37,818 nt of DNA from JANMEX01 sp041751995 (GCA_041751995.1 JBGSHY010000107.1:1-37818), one strand, 5' to 3'; numbered from the stretch's first letter, positions 14,153 through 22,268 are shown. Made by a program: numbers and translations. The notes: a model not told the origin generated them from the letters alone.

Positions 14153-15931
14153 ATGGCCGTCGAAACACAGAAGAGCACGACCAGAAACGCCAGCCGCCCC
14201 GTGCGGCTGGCGTTTCTGTCGCGCATCTTCAAGCCGGTCCGCCGCGTGCTCGGCCATTATGTTTTTTCATCGCTGACCCGGCGCATTCTCGTCCTCAACC
14301 TTGCCGGGCTAGCTGTGCTTGTCTCCGGCATTCTCTATCTCAACCAGTTCCGCGAAGGCCTGATCGACGCGCGGGTTGAAAGCCTGATGACGCAGGGCGA
14401 AATCATCGCCGGCGCCATTGCGGCGTCTGCAACGGTCGATACCAACTCGATAAACATCGATCCAGAAAAGCTGCTGGAGCTGCAGGCGGGCGAAAGCATT
14501 TCACCGTCCTCCGATTCCATTGATGCGCTGGAATATCCGATCAACCCGGAGAAAATCGCCCCGGTCCTGCGCCGCCTGATCTCGCCGACCCGCACCCGCG
14601 CCAGACTGTTCGACCGCGACGCCAACCTGATGCTCGATTCGCGTCACCTTTATTCCGGCGGCCAGATCCTGAAATATGACCTGCCGCCGCTGACTCCCGA
14701 AGACGAGAGCCTGTGGGACCGCACCGTCAACGTCATGTATAAATTATTCTCACGCAGCGACTTGCCCATCGACAAGGAAATACCAGGCGCTAATGGTTCC
14801 GTCTTTCCGGAAGTCATGTCTGCGCTCACCGGCAGTCCGGCGACCATCGTGCGCCTTTCCGAACAGGGTGAAATGGTTGTCTCCGTCGCTGTCCCGGTGC
14901 AGCGCTTCCGCGCAGTGCTCGGCGTATTGCTTCTTTCCACGCAGGGCGGCGATATTGACCGGATCGTCGAGGCTGAACGCGGCGCGATTTTCCGCGTCTT
15001 CGCCTTTGCCTCGTTTGTCACCGCGCTCCTGTCGCTCTTGTTCGCCTCGACCATCGCCAATCCGCTGCGCCGTCTCGCCGCCGCTGCGGTGCGGGTCCGC
15101 CATGGCGTCAAATCCCGCGAGGAAATCCCGGACTTTTCCGACCGCCAGGACGAGATCGGCAACCTGTCCACCGCGCTGCGCGACATGACGCGCGCGCTCT
15201 ACACCCGCATGGATGCCATCGAAAGCTTTGCCGCTGATGTCAGCCACGAGCTGAAAAACCCGCTGACTTCGCTGCGCAGCGCCGTCGAAACACTGCCGCT
15301 CGCCAAAACCGAAAGTTCGCAGAAGCGGCTGATGGATGTCATCCAGCACGACGTGCGCCGCCTTGACCGTTTGATCACCGACATTTCCGACGCTTCTCGC
15401 CTTGATGCGGAGCTGGCGCGTGATGACGCCAAGCGGCTCGACGTCGGCAAGCTGCTGGAAAACATCATTGGCGCAGCCAAGGAAGTCCGCCGCAACAAGG
15501 GCATCGAAATCACGCTGAAGACCGGCAAACCCGCGCAAGGGTCCAAGGGCTTCTTTGTCACCGGCCATGACCTGCGTCTCGGGCAAGTGATCACCAATCT
15601 CATCGAAAACGCCCGCTCTTTCGTCCCCGAGACCGGCGGCAAGGTCGAAATCAAGCTGGATCAGATCGGCGACACGGTCCGCATCCTTGTCGAGGACAAC
15701 GGCCCGGGCATCCGCGCCGAAAAGATCGACCGCATCTTCGAGCGTTTCTACACCGACCGCCCGTCCGCCGAAGCGTTTGGCCAGAATTCAGGGCTCGGCC
15801 TTTCGATCTCCCGCCAGATCATCGAGGCACATGGCGGGACCATTCATGCCGAGAACATGGCCGACACGGCAACCGGCGACTTTATTGGCGCGCGGTTCAT
15901 CGTCGAGTTGCCGGTCAACCGCAAGTCATGA
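14153..15931 (+). CDS. chvG: Sensor histidine kinase ChvG
   Basis: 592 residues. A basic cytoplasmic start leads to helix 1 at about 45-63 (ILVLNLAGLAVLVSGILYL), a periplasmic sensor region of about 210 residues, helix 2 at about 278-300, and a HAMP segment. The kinase part has the H box ADVSHELKNPLTS with His365, the N box NLIENARS, G1 DNGPGI and G2 GLGLS. YVFSSLTRRI before helix 1 is characteristic of ChvG. It phosphorylates ChvI; in rhizobia the periplasmic ExoR represses it. Codons 10-22 form a perfect 16-bp hairpin, which is unusual. The end overlaps hprK by four bases (ATGA). Confidence 0.96.
   Translation: MAVETQKSTTRNASRPVRLAFLSRIFKPVRRVLGHYVFSSLTRRILVLNLAGLAVLVSGILYLNQFREGLIDARVESLMTQGEIIAGAIAASATVDTNSINIDPEKLLELQAGESISPSSDSIDALEYPINPEKIAPVLRRLISPTRTRARLFDRDANLMLDSRHLYSGGQILKYDLPPLTPEDESLWDRTVNVMYKLFSRSDLPIDKEIPGANGSVFPEVMSALTGSPATIVRLSEQGEMVVSVAVPVQRFRAVLGVLLLSTQGGDIDRIVEAERGAIFRVFAFASFVTALLSLLFASTIANPLRRLAAAAVRVRHGVKSREEIPDFSDRQDEIGNLSTALRDMTRALYTRMDAIESFAADVSHELKNPLTSLRSAVETLPLAKTESSQKRLMDVIQHDVRRLDRLITDISDASRLDAELARDDAKRLDVGKLLENIIGAAKEVRRNKGIEITLKTGKPAQGSKGFFVTGHDLRLGQVITNLIENARSFVPETGGKVEIKLDQIGDTVRILVEDNGPGIRAEKIDRIFERFYTDRPSAEAFGQNSGLGLSISRQIIEAHGGTIHAENMADTATGDFIGARFIVELPVNRKS
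14182..14218 (+). promoter_or_regulatory. Perfect 16-bp hairpin inside the start of chvG
   Basis: CAGAAACGCCAGCCGC (14182-14197) and GCGGCTGGCGTTTCTG (14203-14218) are exact reverse complements around a five-base CCCGT loop, 29 bases after the chvG start codon and 43 after the chvI stop. The sequence also encodes normal chvG residues. No T run follows, so simple termination is unlikely. A brake on ribosome movement or an mRNA end-protecting structure that lowers ChvG relative to ChvI is possible. Confidence 0.7.
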
Positions 15932-16386
15932 CACTGGAAACGATCCATGCCAGCGCGGTCCGGATCGGTGAAACCGGCATCCTGATTCTCGGCGCATCGG
16001 GTGCGGGAAAATCAGCGCTGGCGCTTGATCTTGTCGATCAATGCAATCTTCGCGGCATAGCTGCGGGGCTGATCGGGGACGACCGGATCGTGCTGACAGT
16101 CCGCGACGGTCAGACATTTGCCAGCCCGGCGCCGCAGCTTGCCGGGATGATTGAAGTGCGCGGCTCGGGAATTCACGCCATCGGCCATGTTGCCGAAGCG
16201 CCATTGCATCTCGCCGTCCGTCTGGTCTCCGAAAGCGATGCCGTTCGCATGCCAATTGAAGAACCCGTGGAAGTTCTGCCGGGAATTTTGCTGGCTTGTC
16301 TCTACCTGCCGCAGGGGCAGCCCGCTGTCCGTGCCGTCCTGGCTCACCTTGGACACTATGGCGGCGTCAAAAACCGCATTAATTGA
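15928..16386 (+). CDS. hprK: HPr kinase/phosphorylase, short alphaproteobacterial form
   Basis: 152 residues, about half of the Firmicute enzyme (about 310). Only the C-terminal P-loop kinase core is present: Walker A GASGAGKS (22-29), GDDRIVL, the family block MIEVRGSGI, and RMPIEEP near the end. The missing N-terminal half is normal for alphaproteobacteria. The enzyme phosphorylates a serine on HPr, probably Ser51 of the PtsH encoded downstream, and can reverse the reaction. Its four-base overlap with chvG suggests translational coupling, so sensor kinase and PTS kinase are made together. Confidence 0.94.
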   Translation: MTLETIHASAVRIGETGILILGASGAGKSALALDLVDQCNLRGIAAGLIGDDRIVLTVRDGQTFASPAPQLAGMIEVRGSGIHAIGHVAEAPLHLAVRLVSESDAVRMPIEEPVEVLPGILLACLYLPQGQPAVRAVLAHLGHYGGVKNRIN

Positions 16387-16549
16387 TCACCGAATTTGTG
16401 TGCAGTGCGAAAAATTGCTTGCCTTGGCGGCGTCTCTGCACAAGATAGCCGCCTTGCCGCCAGACAGGCGGCTCGTCCCCGGACCTTTGCAGGCCGGCTG
16501 GGCGGACGAAAGCACCCGGAAACCGGGGCACGACGGGAGTAGGCCTTAA

Positions 16550-16951
16550 ATGATCGGACTCGTGCTGGTGACGCACGGACGGCTGGCGGATGAGTTCCGC
16601 AATGCGGTCGAACATGTTGTCGGCCGGCAAGAGCATTTTGAAACGGTCTGCATCGGCCCCGATGACAATATGGAAAACCGCCGCGACGACATTCTTTCCG
16701 CCGTTGAGCGGGCGGATGCGGGCGCGGGCGTCATCCTTTTGACCGACATGTTTGGCGGCACGCCTTCAAATCTGGCAATTTCCGCGATGAAACCCGGCAA
16801 GGTCGAAGTGATCGCCGGCGTCAATTTGCCGATGCTGATCAAATTGTCGAAGGTGCGCCTTTCCGACGATATGCCTGCCGCACTGAAAGAGGGCCAGGAC
16901 GCGGGCCGCAAATACATCAATGTCGCCAGCCAGCTTCTGTCCGGCAAATAA
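16550..16951 (+). CDS. manX: PTS EIIA component, mannose type (regulatory)
   Basis: 133 residues of the EIIA-Man fold, with the phospho-acceptor His9 in VLVTHGRLADEF and the ILLTDMFGGTPSNLA motif that defines the family. No EIIB, EIIC or EIID sugar permease genes accompany it, so it probably serves the regulatory PTS together with HPr and EIIA-Ntr rather than importing sugar. It is preceded by a 163-base gap after hprK in which I see no gene, and followed by ptsH after 11 bases. A GGGAG about ten bases before ATG 16550 is the ribosome binding site. The symbol follows rhizobial usage. Confidence 0.93.
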   Translation: MIGLVLVTHGRLADEFRNAVEHVVGRQEHFETVCIGPDDNMENRRDDILSAVERADAGAGVILLTDMFGGTPSNLAISAMKPGKVEVIAGVNLPMLIKLSKVRLSDDMPAALKEGQDAGRKYINVASQLLSGK

Positions 16952-16962
16952 CAGGATCATTC

Positions 16963-17247
16963 ATGAGCGGGGAAGTGATGCTGGTTCGCGAGTTTGAAAT
17001 CGTCAACAAACGCGGCCTTCACGCCCGCGCCTCGGCCAAATTCGTCACCGCCGTTTCCAGTTATGACGCCGATGTCCATGTCGAAAAAGACGGCATGAAG
17101 GTCGGCGGCGATTCGATCATGGGCTTGATGATGCTCGCCGCCTCCCCCGGCTGCTGCATCACCGTCACCGCTTCCGGCGCGCAGGCGCAAGAGGTGCTGG
17201 ACGCGCTTGGAGAAATGATCGCCGACAAGTTCGGCGAAGGCGAGTGA
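16963..17247 (+). CDS. ptsH: Phosphocarrier protein HPr
   Basis: 94 residues. The active-site His20 lies in NKRGLHARASAKF and the regulatory Ser51 in GGDSIMGLMML, the substrate of HPrK encoded two genes upstream. HPr takes phosphate from EI-Ntr (PtsP, not in the window) and passes it to the EIIA proteins encoded here at 6382 and 16550. ATG 16963 begins MSGEVMLVREFEIVNKRG; a second ATG at 16978 is also possible. In several rhizobia ahcY follows ptsH; here the next gene is instead an unrelated minus-strand protein. Confidence 0.96.
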   Translation: MSGEVMLVREFEIVNKRGLHARASAKFVTAVSSYDADVHVEKDGMKVGGDSIMGLMMLAASPGCCITVTASGAQAQEVLDALGEMIADKFGEGE

Positions 17248-17329
17248 TCCCGGCAGCGCCGAAAGCGGCAGGCACAGGCTTGCGTTGCGAAAAGATCGCA
17301 TAATTTCAATAGCTTGACAAGAATGACAC

Positions 17330-18070
17330 TCACCCGGTGTTCGGCGCGTTCATCAGGTCCGTCGCCAAACCATGGCATTCGCGCAAGACATGATCCACTT
17401 CGTGAACGGGCCGCTGCCGCCAGCCGGGCGGCAGGCCTGGGCGGAATGGGGTGATGCGTGTTGGACGGCTGTCCTTGAGCGCCACATCGCGCCGGGCTTG
17501 CCAGCGGACAAGGCGGCGAGCCTGTCGCGGCAGATTGTCCAAAGCGCAACGGATGGCGGCGAGGCGGCCCAGGATGTGTGCAGCGGGGACAGGCTCTTGC
17601 GAATCCACAAGGGCGCGGAAGCCCGAGGCGGGATCGCAGTCTGTATCGAAGCCGGACTGGAAGCGCATTTGTGTTGCCGGATCAACGTTCCAGACTTCGT
17701 CCGGGTCGAAGGATTTAAGTGTGTCGAACAGGCCAAAGGCCGGAGCGTGGAATTTCGGGGACAGATTACTTAATTCCTGCAGCCGGCTGGCCAAGCTGGC
17801 GCTATTCTTGCGCGAAATCAAGTAAACTGTCCCCGAATTTCTGCACAGCGCAAGGATAAGAATGAGACGCCGGACGGCGGATTCTGCCGGGCGCAGGATG
17901 AGGAGGATGGCGGCGACGATGTGGCGCGGCAAGCTGACTTGCCCTCTTCCGCCTTCGCCAAGACTTCGGCGCGACAGGCCGGGCGAGGTTAAGCCGGCGA
18001 GCATGAGCAGGGCCGCGATGATCTGCTGCAGCGCTTGGCGGTTTCTGCTGATGGCGAGGGGCCAGTCCAA
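17330..18070 (-). CDS. Conserved alphaproteobacterial protein of unknown function
   Basis: 246 residues from a TTG at 18070 with AGGA ten bases upstream; no in-frame ATG is better placed (ATG 18004 lacks a binding site). I recognise a recurrent but unnamed family by three blocks: LPRHIVAAILLILRPAESAVRRLI near 47-70; PAFGLFDTLKSF in the middle; and a basic C-terminal section with LDNLPRQARRLVRWQARR, TPFRPGLPPG and VHEVDHVLRECHGLA. No enzyme motif is visible. The N-terminal part is hydrophobic and may touch the membrane. Residues about 29-46 (PGLSRRSLGEGGRGQVS) look like a translated palindromic repeat inserted in frame. It is convergent with ptsH and divergent from tsaB. Confidence 0.7.
   Translation of the reverse strand: MDWPLAISRNRQALQQIIAALLMLAGLTSPGLSRRSLGEGGRGQVSLPRHIVAAILLILRPAESAVRRLILILALCRNSGTVYLISRKNSASLASRLQELSNLSPKFHAPAFGLFDTLKSFDPDEVWNVDPATQMRFQSGFDTDCDPASGFRALVDSQEPVPAAHILGRLAAIRCALDNLPRQARRLVRWQARRDVALKDSRPTRITPFRPGLPPGWRQRPVHEVDHVLRECHGLATDLMNAPNTG
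17944..17988. repeat. Palindromic repeat-like insert inside the unknown gene
   Basis: This GC-rich stretch contains CGCC...GGCG pairings around AAGACTT and translates on the minus strand to SRRSLGEGG, a peptide that recurs in unrelated bacterial proteins as the translation of dispersed palindromic repeats. It sits where the host protein family normally passes straight into LPRH. Only one copy is seen in the window, so dispersal in the genome is an inference. Confidence 0.45.
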
Positions 18071-18380
18071 AAGGCGAGGTTCCTGTCTGTTTCAAACAGG
18101 CGCCATTCTACGGCAGGCGCGGAGGGTGTGGATTGAATTTCGGTTTTTCAGGGGCTGTCGACTGATTCCAGTCATTTCAACAAGGCAAATTCCGCCCTTA
18201 CTTTGCATACCGCCTGTCCATGCAGGGGCAAAAGACCGGCTTGCGCCGTCTCGGAAAGCCGCCGCGCAGCAATTCTGCTTGTTGCATCCATATGTGATTG
18301 CAGCGCCACGGCCGGATTTGCATGGAACTTCGTCTCTGCCGGTTCTTGCCCCCGTTGCCGCTTTTCGTTTAAGCCAAGCC
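18071..18380. other. Gap before tsaB with no recognised gene
   Basis: About 310 bases lie between the unknown minus-strand gene and tsaB. Open frames here have no ribosome binding site or family resemblance. A small dyad, GACTG (18160-18164) with CAGTC (18169-18173), is present. Promoters for the two divergent genes are expected here, but none is convincing. Confidence 0.5.
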
Positions 18381-19058
18381 ATGCTGCTTGCCCTTGAATC
18401 ATCTGATCGCCTTTGCGCCGCCTGTCTGATCGACGAGACAACAGGTGCAGTTGCCGCGTCGAAAACCATCGACATTGGCCGTGGCCATGCCGAAAAGATG
18501 ATGGGGCTGATCATTGAAGTCTTGGACGCGGCAAGGATTGACTACAAGGCGTTGACCGGGCTGGCGGCCTGCGTCGGTCCCGGCTCCTTTACCGGCATCC
18601 GCGTCGGGCTGGCGACAGCGACCGGCCTGTCCATTGCGCTCGACCTGAAGGTGCGCGGCGTCACGTCGCTGCAGGCGCTGGCTCTGGCAGCGGCAGGCGC
18701 GGCAAAGGGACAAACCATTCTGGCGTTGGTCGATGCCCATCGCGGCGATGTCTATGCGCAGACGTTTGCAGGCGACGGCATTCCGCTTGATGCCGCGCGG
18801 CAGATTTCATTGGAACAAGCGGGCAAGCTGGCCGAAGCCGCAAATATTTTCTGCGCCGGGTCCGGAGTCGCGGTTCTGAAGGCCGCCCACCCGGATATGG
18901 TCCTCCAGTCCATTGAAGGCATCGAATTGCCGGACGCCGATTGCGTCGCCCGCGCCGCTTTGAACCCGTCGCTGACTGTCGTCGCCAAGCCGCTGTACCT
19001 GCGCCGCCCCGACGCCAAGCCGCAGGAAGCCTACACCATTGCAAGGGCGCTCCGCTGA
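18381..19058 (+). CDS. tsaB: tRNA N6-threonylcarbamoyladenosine biosynthesis protein TsaB
   Basis: 225 residues of the ASKHA fold. The start MLLALESSDRLCAACLIDETTG, the ACVGPGSFTGIRVGLATATGL block and LALVDAHRGDVYAQTF are diagnostic of TsaB (YeaZ). It is an inactive homologue of TsaD that scaffolds the TsaB-TsaD-TsaE complex making t6A37 on ANN-decoding tRNAs. The frame is open far upstream, but only ATG 18381 gives the family N-terminus; the ribosome binding site is weak. Its stop codon overlaps the rimI start (TGATG), a standard pairing. Confidence 0.94.
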   Translation: MLLALESSDRLCAACLIDETTGAVAASKTIDIGRGHAEKMMGLIIEVLDAARIDYKALTGLAACVGPGSFTGIRVGLATATGLSIALDLKVRGVTSLQALALAAAGAAKGQTILALVDAHRGDVYAQTFAGDGIPLDAARQISLEQAGKLAEAANIFCAGSGVAVLKAAHPDMVLQSIEGIELPDADCVARAALNPSLTVVAKPLYLRRPDAKPQEAYTIARALR

Positions 19059-19546
19059 TGCGCTCGCCATTTGATTTTTTCCGCAAATCCGAACCTGTGA
19101 TCGAGCCGCTGAAGGTCCATGATTGTGAATTGATGTCGCGATTGCATGGCGAAGGATTCAGCCGCCCGTGGACGGATGGCGAGTTCCGTTCGCTGCTCAG
19201 CCAAGGACCGGTATTCGGCTTCATTGCCCGCCCGCAGGGCAGCGGCGGCAAGCCGGCAGGCTTTGTCTTGTCCCGGCTGGTGGCCGGCGAAGCAGAAATC
19301 CTGACGGTCGTGGTGTCCAAAAGCGCCCGCCGCGCCGGTGTCGGCCACCGGCTGGTGTCGGCCGTGTTGCAACGGCTGCATCATGTCCGCGCCGAATCGA
19401 TTTTTCTGGAGGTTGATGAATCCAACGCCGCGGCAATTGGTCTCTACAGACGCTTCGGATTTGCGGAAGTGGCGCGCCGGCCGTCATATTACGATACACC
19501 GACCGGCAAGAGCGCCGCGCTTGTCATGCGGCTTGATCTGAAATAG
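19058..19546 (+). CDS. rimI: Ribosomal-protein-alanine N-acetyltransferase RimI (GNAT)
   Basis: 162 residues. The acetyl-CoA site is the R-R-A-G-V-G-H-R-L turn (SKSARRAGVGHRLVSAV), followed by FLEVDESNAAAIGLYRRFGFAEVARRPSYY, the conserved end of RimI proteins. A short N-terminal extension (MRSPFDFFRKSEPVIEPL) precedes the domain. RimI acetylates the N-terminal alanine of ribosomal protein S18. It starts one base inside the tsaB stop codon and is translationally coupled. Another GNAT substrate is possible, but the tsaB neighbour favours RimI. Confidence 0.9.
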   Translation: MRSPFDFFRKSEPVIEPLKVHDCELMSRLHGEGFSRPWTDGEFRSLLSQGPVFGFIARPQGSGGKPAGFVLSRLVAGEAEILTVVVSKSARRAGVGHRLVSAVLQRLHHVRAESIFLEVDESNAAAIGLYRRFGFAEVARRPSYYDTPTGKSAALVMRLDLK

Positions 19547-19573
19547 TTCCGTTTCTCAACAAGGGACAAAGAC

Positions 19574-20005
19574 GTGGCCTCGCAACTGGAATCACTCTGT
19601 GCCGAAAAAGGCATGCGCATGACCGGTCAACGCCGCGTCATTGCGCAAGTTCTCGGAAACGCCGCCGACCATCCTGATGTCGAGGAACTGCACCGCCGCG
19701 CGGCAAAAATTGACCCGCACATCTCGATATCGACGGTTTACCGCACCGTGCGGCTGTTCGAGGATTTGAACATCATCGAAAGGCACGAATTCCGCGATGG
19801 CCGCGCCCGTTACGAAGCGATGCCGCTGGCGCACCATGACCATCTGATCGACCTGAAATCCGGCAAGGTGATCGAATTCTCAGATCCGCGCATCGAGGCG
19901 CTGCAGGAAGAGATCTGCCGCGAGCTTGGTTTCAAACTGGTTGATCACCGGCTTGAGCTTTACGCCGTGCCGGTGCGCACCCGCAAAGACAAGAAGCCAG
20001 CCTGA
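19574..20005 (+). CDS. fur: Fur-family metalloregulator (Fur/Mur type)
   Basis: 143 residues from a GTG at 19574 with AAGGGA about eight bases upstream. The winged HTH carries MRMTGQRRVIAQVL and HISISTVYRTVRLFEDLNII; the metal-binding region has HHDHLIDLKSGKVIEF and the late DHRLELYAVP strand. The zinc CXXC motifs of classical Fur are absent, which is typical of the rhizobial Mur/Fur branch that senses manganese. In rhizobia iron control is mostly by Irr and RirA, so a manganese role (repressing Mn uptake) is likely but inferred. Confidence 0.92.
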   Translation: MASQLESLCAEKGMRMTGQRRVIAQVLGNAADHPDVEELHRRAAKIDPHISISTVYRTVRLFEDLNIIERHEFRDGRARYEAMPLAHHDHLIDLKSGKVIEFSDPRIEALQEEICRELGFKLVDHRLELYAVPVRTRKDKKPA

Positions 20006-20008
20006 CCG

Positions 20009-20857
20009 ATGGCAGGACTGTGGCGCATCGCCTTCATCATCCTGATTTTCGCGGCCGTCACCCTGCCGCTGTTGCCGCTGCAGATGATCGCCCACTGGCT
20101 CGAGCGGTTCTGGCACAAGTCATTGCCGCATTGGTGGCAGAAGTTCATGTGCAGGCTGCTCGGCCTTCACGTGGCCGTCAACGGGTCCTTGAGCCGGGGC
20201 CGCCCGCTGCTCCTGGTATCCAACCATGTCTCATGGAGCGACATCCTGGTGCTCGGCTCGCTCGCCGAAGTCTCGTTCATCGCCAAGTCGGAAGTTCAAG
20301 GCTGGCCGTTGTTTGGCACCTTTGCCAAACTCCAGCGCACGATTTTCATTGACCGCGACCGCAAGCACAAATCCATCGATCAGGCGCGGGAAATCGCCGA
20401 ACGGCTGCATACGGGCGATATTCTCGTCCTTTTTGCCGAAGGCACCACGTCAGACGGCAACCGCGTTCTACCGTTCAAATCCTCTCTGTTCGGCGCGGCA
20501 CGGGCGGCCCTTGACGTGAAAAATGGCGATGCGGTCGATCATGTGCTGATCCAACCGGTGTCCATTGCCTACACGCGGGTGCAGGGCCTGCCGATGGGAC
20601 GCTATCACCGCACAGTCGCCGCCTGGCCGGGCTCTGTGCCGCTGGTCAAGCATTTGCTCGGCGTGGTGCATGCCGGTGCGATTGACGTCGAAGTTTCGTT
20701 TGGCGAACCGGTGATGTTTGACCGCACCACGGACCGCAAGGCGCTATCGCGCCGTTTCGAGGCGCAAATCCGGGCCATGACAAATGCAGCCCTGCGCTTT
20801 GAGCCCAAACTCGGCGCTTCACGCGACAGTGGAAACGGGATAAACGGCGCGCCATGA
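20009..20857 (+). CDS. plsC: 1-acyl-sn-glycerol-3-phosphate acyltransferase
   Basis: 282 residues. An N-terminal membrane helix (about 5-27) is followed by the LPLAT domain, with catalytic NHVSWSD (HX4D, His73 and Asp78), the FIDRDR block and the FAEGTTSDG motif (Glu144-Gly-Thr). The enzyme acylates lysophosphatidate to phosphatidate at the inner membrane. OlsA of ornithine-lipid synthesis belongs to the same family and cannot be fully excluded, since no olsB is adjacent. It begins three bases after fur and overlaps miaB by four bases, so it is part of one tight operon. Confidence 0.9.
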   Translation: MAGLWRIAFIILIFAAVTLPLLPLQMIAHWLERFWHKSLPHWWQKFMCRLLGLHVAVNGSLSRGRPLLLVSNHVSWSDILVLGSLAEVSFIAKSEVQGWPLFGTFAKLQRTIFIDRDRKHKSIDQAREIAERLHTGDILVLFAEGTTSDGNRVLPFKSSLFGAARAALDVKNGDAVDHVLIQPVSIAYTRVQGLPMGRYHRTVAAWPGSVPLVKHLLGVVHAGAIDVEVSFGEPVMFDRTTDRKALSRRFEAQIRAMTNAALRFEPKLGASRDSGNGINGAP

Positions 20858-22248
20858 CGATAGCGCCCGACACAAACAACTTCACTGCCGCCAATCCGGA
20901 ACCGCGCCGCAAGGTGCTGGTCAAGACCTACGGCTGCCAGATGAACGCCTATGACTCGACCCGCATGGCCGATGCGCTGGTGGCGAGTGGTTATGACGAG
21001 ACGCAGAACCTCGATGACGCCGATCTGGTGTTGCTCAACACCTGCCACATCAGGGAGAAGGCTGCAGAGAAGGTCTATTCCGAACTCGGCAAGCTTCGCG
21101 ATCTGAAGGCCGAGCGCAAGGCCGAAGGCCGCGTGTTGAATGTCGGTGTCGCCGGTTGCGTGGCGCAGGCTGAGGGCGACGAGATTTTCCGCCGCGCCAA
21201 GGGTGTTGATCTGGTCGTCGGCCCGCAAAGCTATCATCGCCTGCCGGACATCGTCAGCCGCGTCGCCAAAGGCGAACGGGTCAACGAAACGGATTACGGC
21301 ACTGAAGACAAGTTTGACCATCTGCCCGCGCCAAGCGAAGCCAAGGTGCGCCAGCGCGGCGTCACGGCGTTTTTGACCGTGCAGGAAGGGTGCGACAAGT
21401 TCTGCACATTTTGCGTGGTGCCCTATACGCGCGGCAACGAGGTTTCGCGTTCGGTCAGCCAGATATTGACAGAGGCAAAAGGGTTGATTGCGGCCGGGGT
21501 GCGCGAAATCACGCTGCTTGGCCAGAATGTCAACGCATGGCATGGGCAAGGCCCTGACGGAAAAACCTGGGGGCTTGGCCGTCTGCTGCATCATCTGGCG
21601 GAGATCGAAGGCGTCAAGCGGCTGCGCTACATCACCAGCCACCCGCGCGACATGGCGGACGACCTGATCGAAGCACACCGGGACCTGCCGCAACTGATGC
21701 CGTACCTGCATTTGCCGGTTCAGTCCGGTTCCGACCGCATCCTCAAGGCCATGAACCGCCGCCATACCGCGAGCGATTATCTCAAGCTGATCGGGCGCGT
21801 CCGCGCGGCGCGGCCTGACATTGCCATGTCCGGCGATTTCATTGTCGGCTTCCCGGGCGAAACCGACGCGGACTTTGAAGACACGATGGAAATCATACGC
21901 CAGACCCGGTATGCGGCCGCCTATTCGTTCAAATATTCGCCCCGCCCCGGAACGCCGGCCAGCGAGATGAAAGGCCAAGTGCCGGTCAAGGTGATGGACC
22001 AGAGGCTTCAGGCGCTGCAGGCATTGATCCTGGCGCAGCAGAATGAATTCAACGCCGGTCTGATCGGACGGGAACTCGATGTGCTGGTCGAGAAGCCGGG
22101 CCGCAACAAGGGACAGATGGTCGGCCGATCGCCTTATTTGCAGCCGGTTATTCTTGATGAATCTGTCGCAAAAATCGGCGACAGTGCGAAGGTGCGAATC
22201 ACCGGCATCCGGGCGAACAGTCTTCTGTCCGAGCCCATTCTGTCATAG
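20854..22248 (+). CDS. miaB: tRNA-2-methylthio-N6-dimethylallyladenosine synthase MiaB
   Basis: 464 residues with all three domains. The N-terminal UPF0004 domain binds the second cluster through Cys28, Cys64 and Cys102; the radical SAM motif CDKFCTFC has Cys180, Cys184 and Cys187; a C-terminal TRAM domain follows (about 390-460). YGCQMNAYDSTRM and NTCHIREKAAEKVYSELG are specific to MiaB rather than RimO or MtaB. It adds the methylthio group to i6A37 in tRNAs reading UNN codons. It overlaps plsC by ATGA and is followed closely by phoH. Confidence 0.97.
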   Translation: MTIAPDTNNFTAANPEPRRKVLVKTYGCQMNAYDSTRMADALVASGYDETQNLDDADLVLLNTCHIREKAAEKVYSELGKLRDLKAERKAEGRVLNVGVAGCVAQAEGDEIFRRAKGVDLVVGPQSYHRLPDIVSRVAKGERVNETDYGTEDKFDHLPAPSEAKVRQRGVTAFLTVQEGCDKFCTFCVVPYTRGNEVSRSVSQILTEAKGLIAAGVREITLLGQNVNAWHGQGPDGKTWGLGRLLHHLAEIEGVKRLRYITSHPRDMADDLIEAHRDLPQLMPYLHLPVQSGSDRILKAMNRRHTASDYLKLIGRVRAARPDIAMSGDFIVGFPGETDADFEDTMEIIRQTRYAAAYSFKYSPRPGTPASEMKGQVPVKVMDQRLQALQALILAQQNEFNAGLIGRELDVLVEKPGRNKGQMVGRSPYLQPVILDESVAKIGDSAKVRITGIRANSLLSEPILS

Positions 22249-22268
22249 GCCCTAACAGGGAGAGACGT

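Noticed and set aside
17372..17773. 133-codon plus-strand frame after ptsH
   Set aside because: It mirrors the minus-strand gene, whose C-terminal blocks match a conserved family; no ribosome binding site is present.
17802..18095. Possible frameshift extending the unknown gene in another minus-strand frame
   Set aside because: The conserved blocks are all in the 17330-18070 frame and the second frame shows no family residues.
20111..20128. Sigma-54-like -24/-12 sequence (TGGCAC...TTGCCG) inside plsC
   Set aside because: The GG to GC distance is 11 bases instead of 10 and the site lies within a coding operon gene.
20605..21978. 457-codon open frame on the minus strand across plsC and miaB
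   Set aside because: It lies antisense to two certain genes and has no family pattern; long antisense frames are expected in GC-rich DNA.
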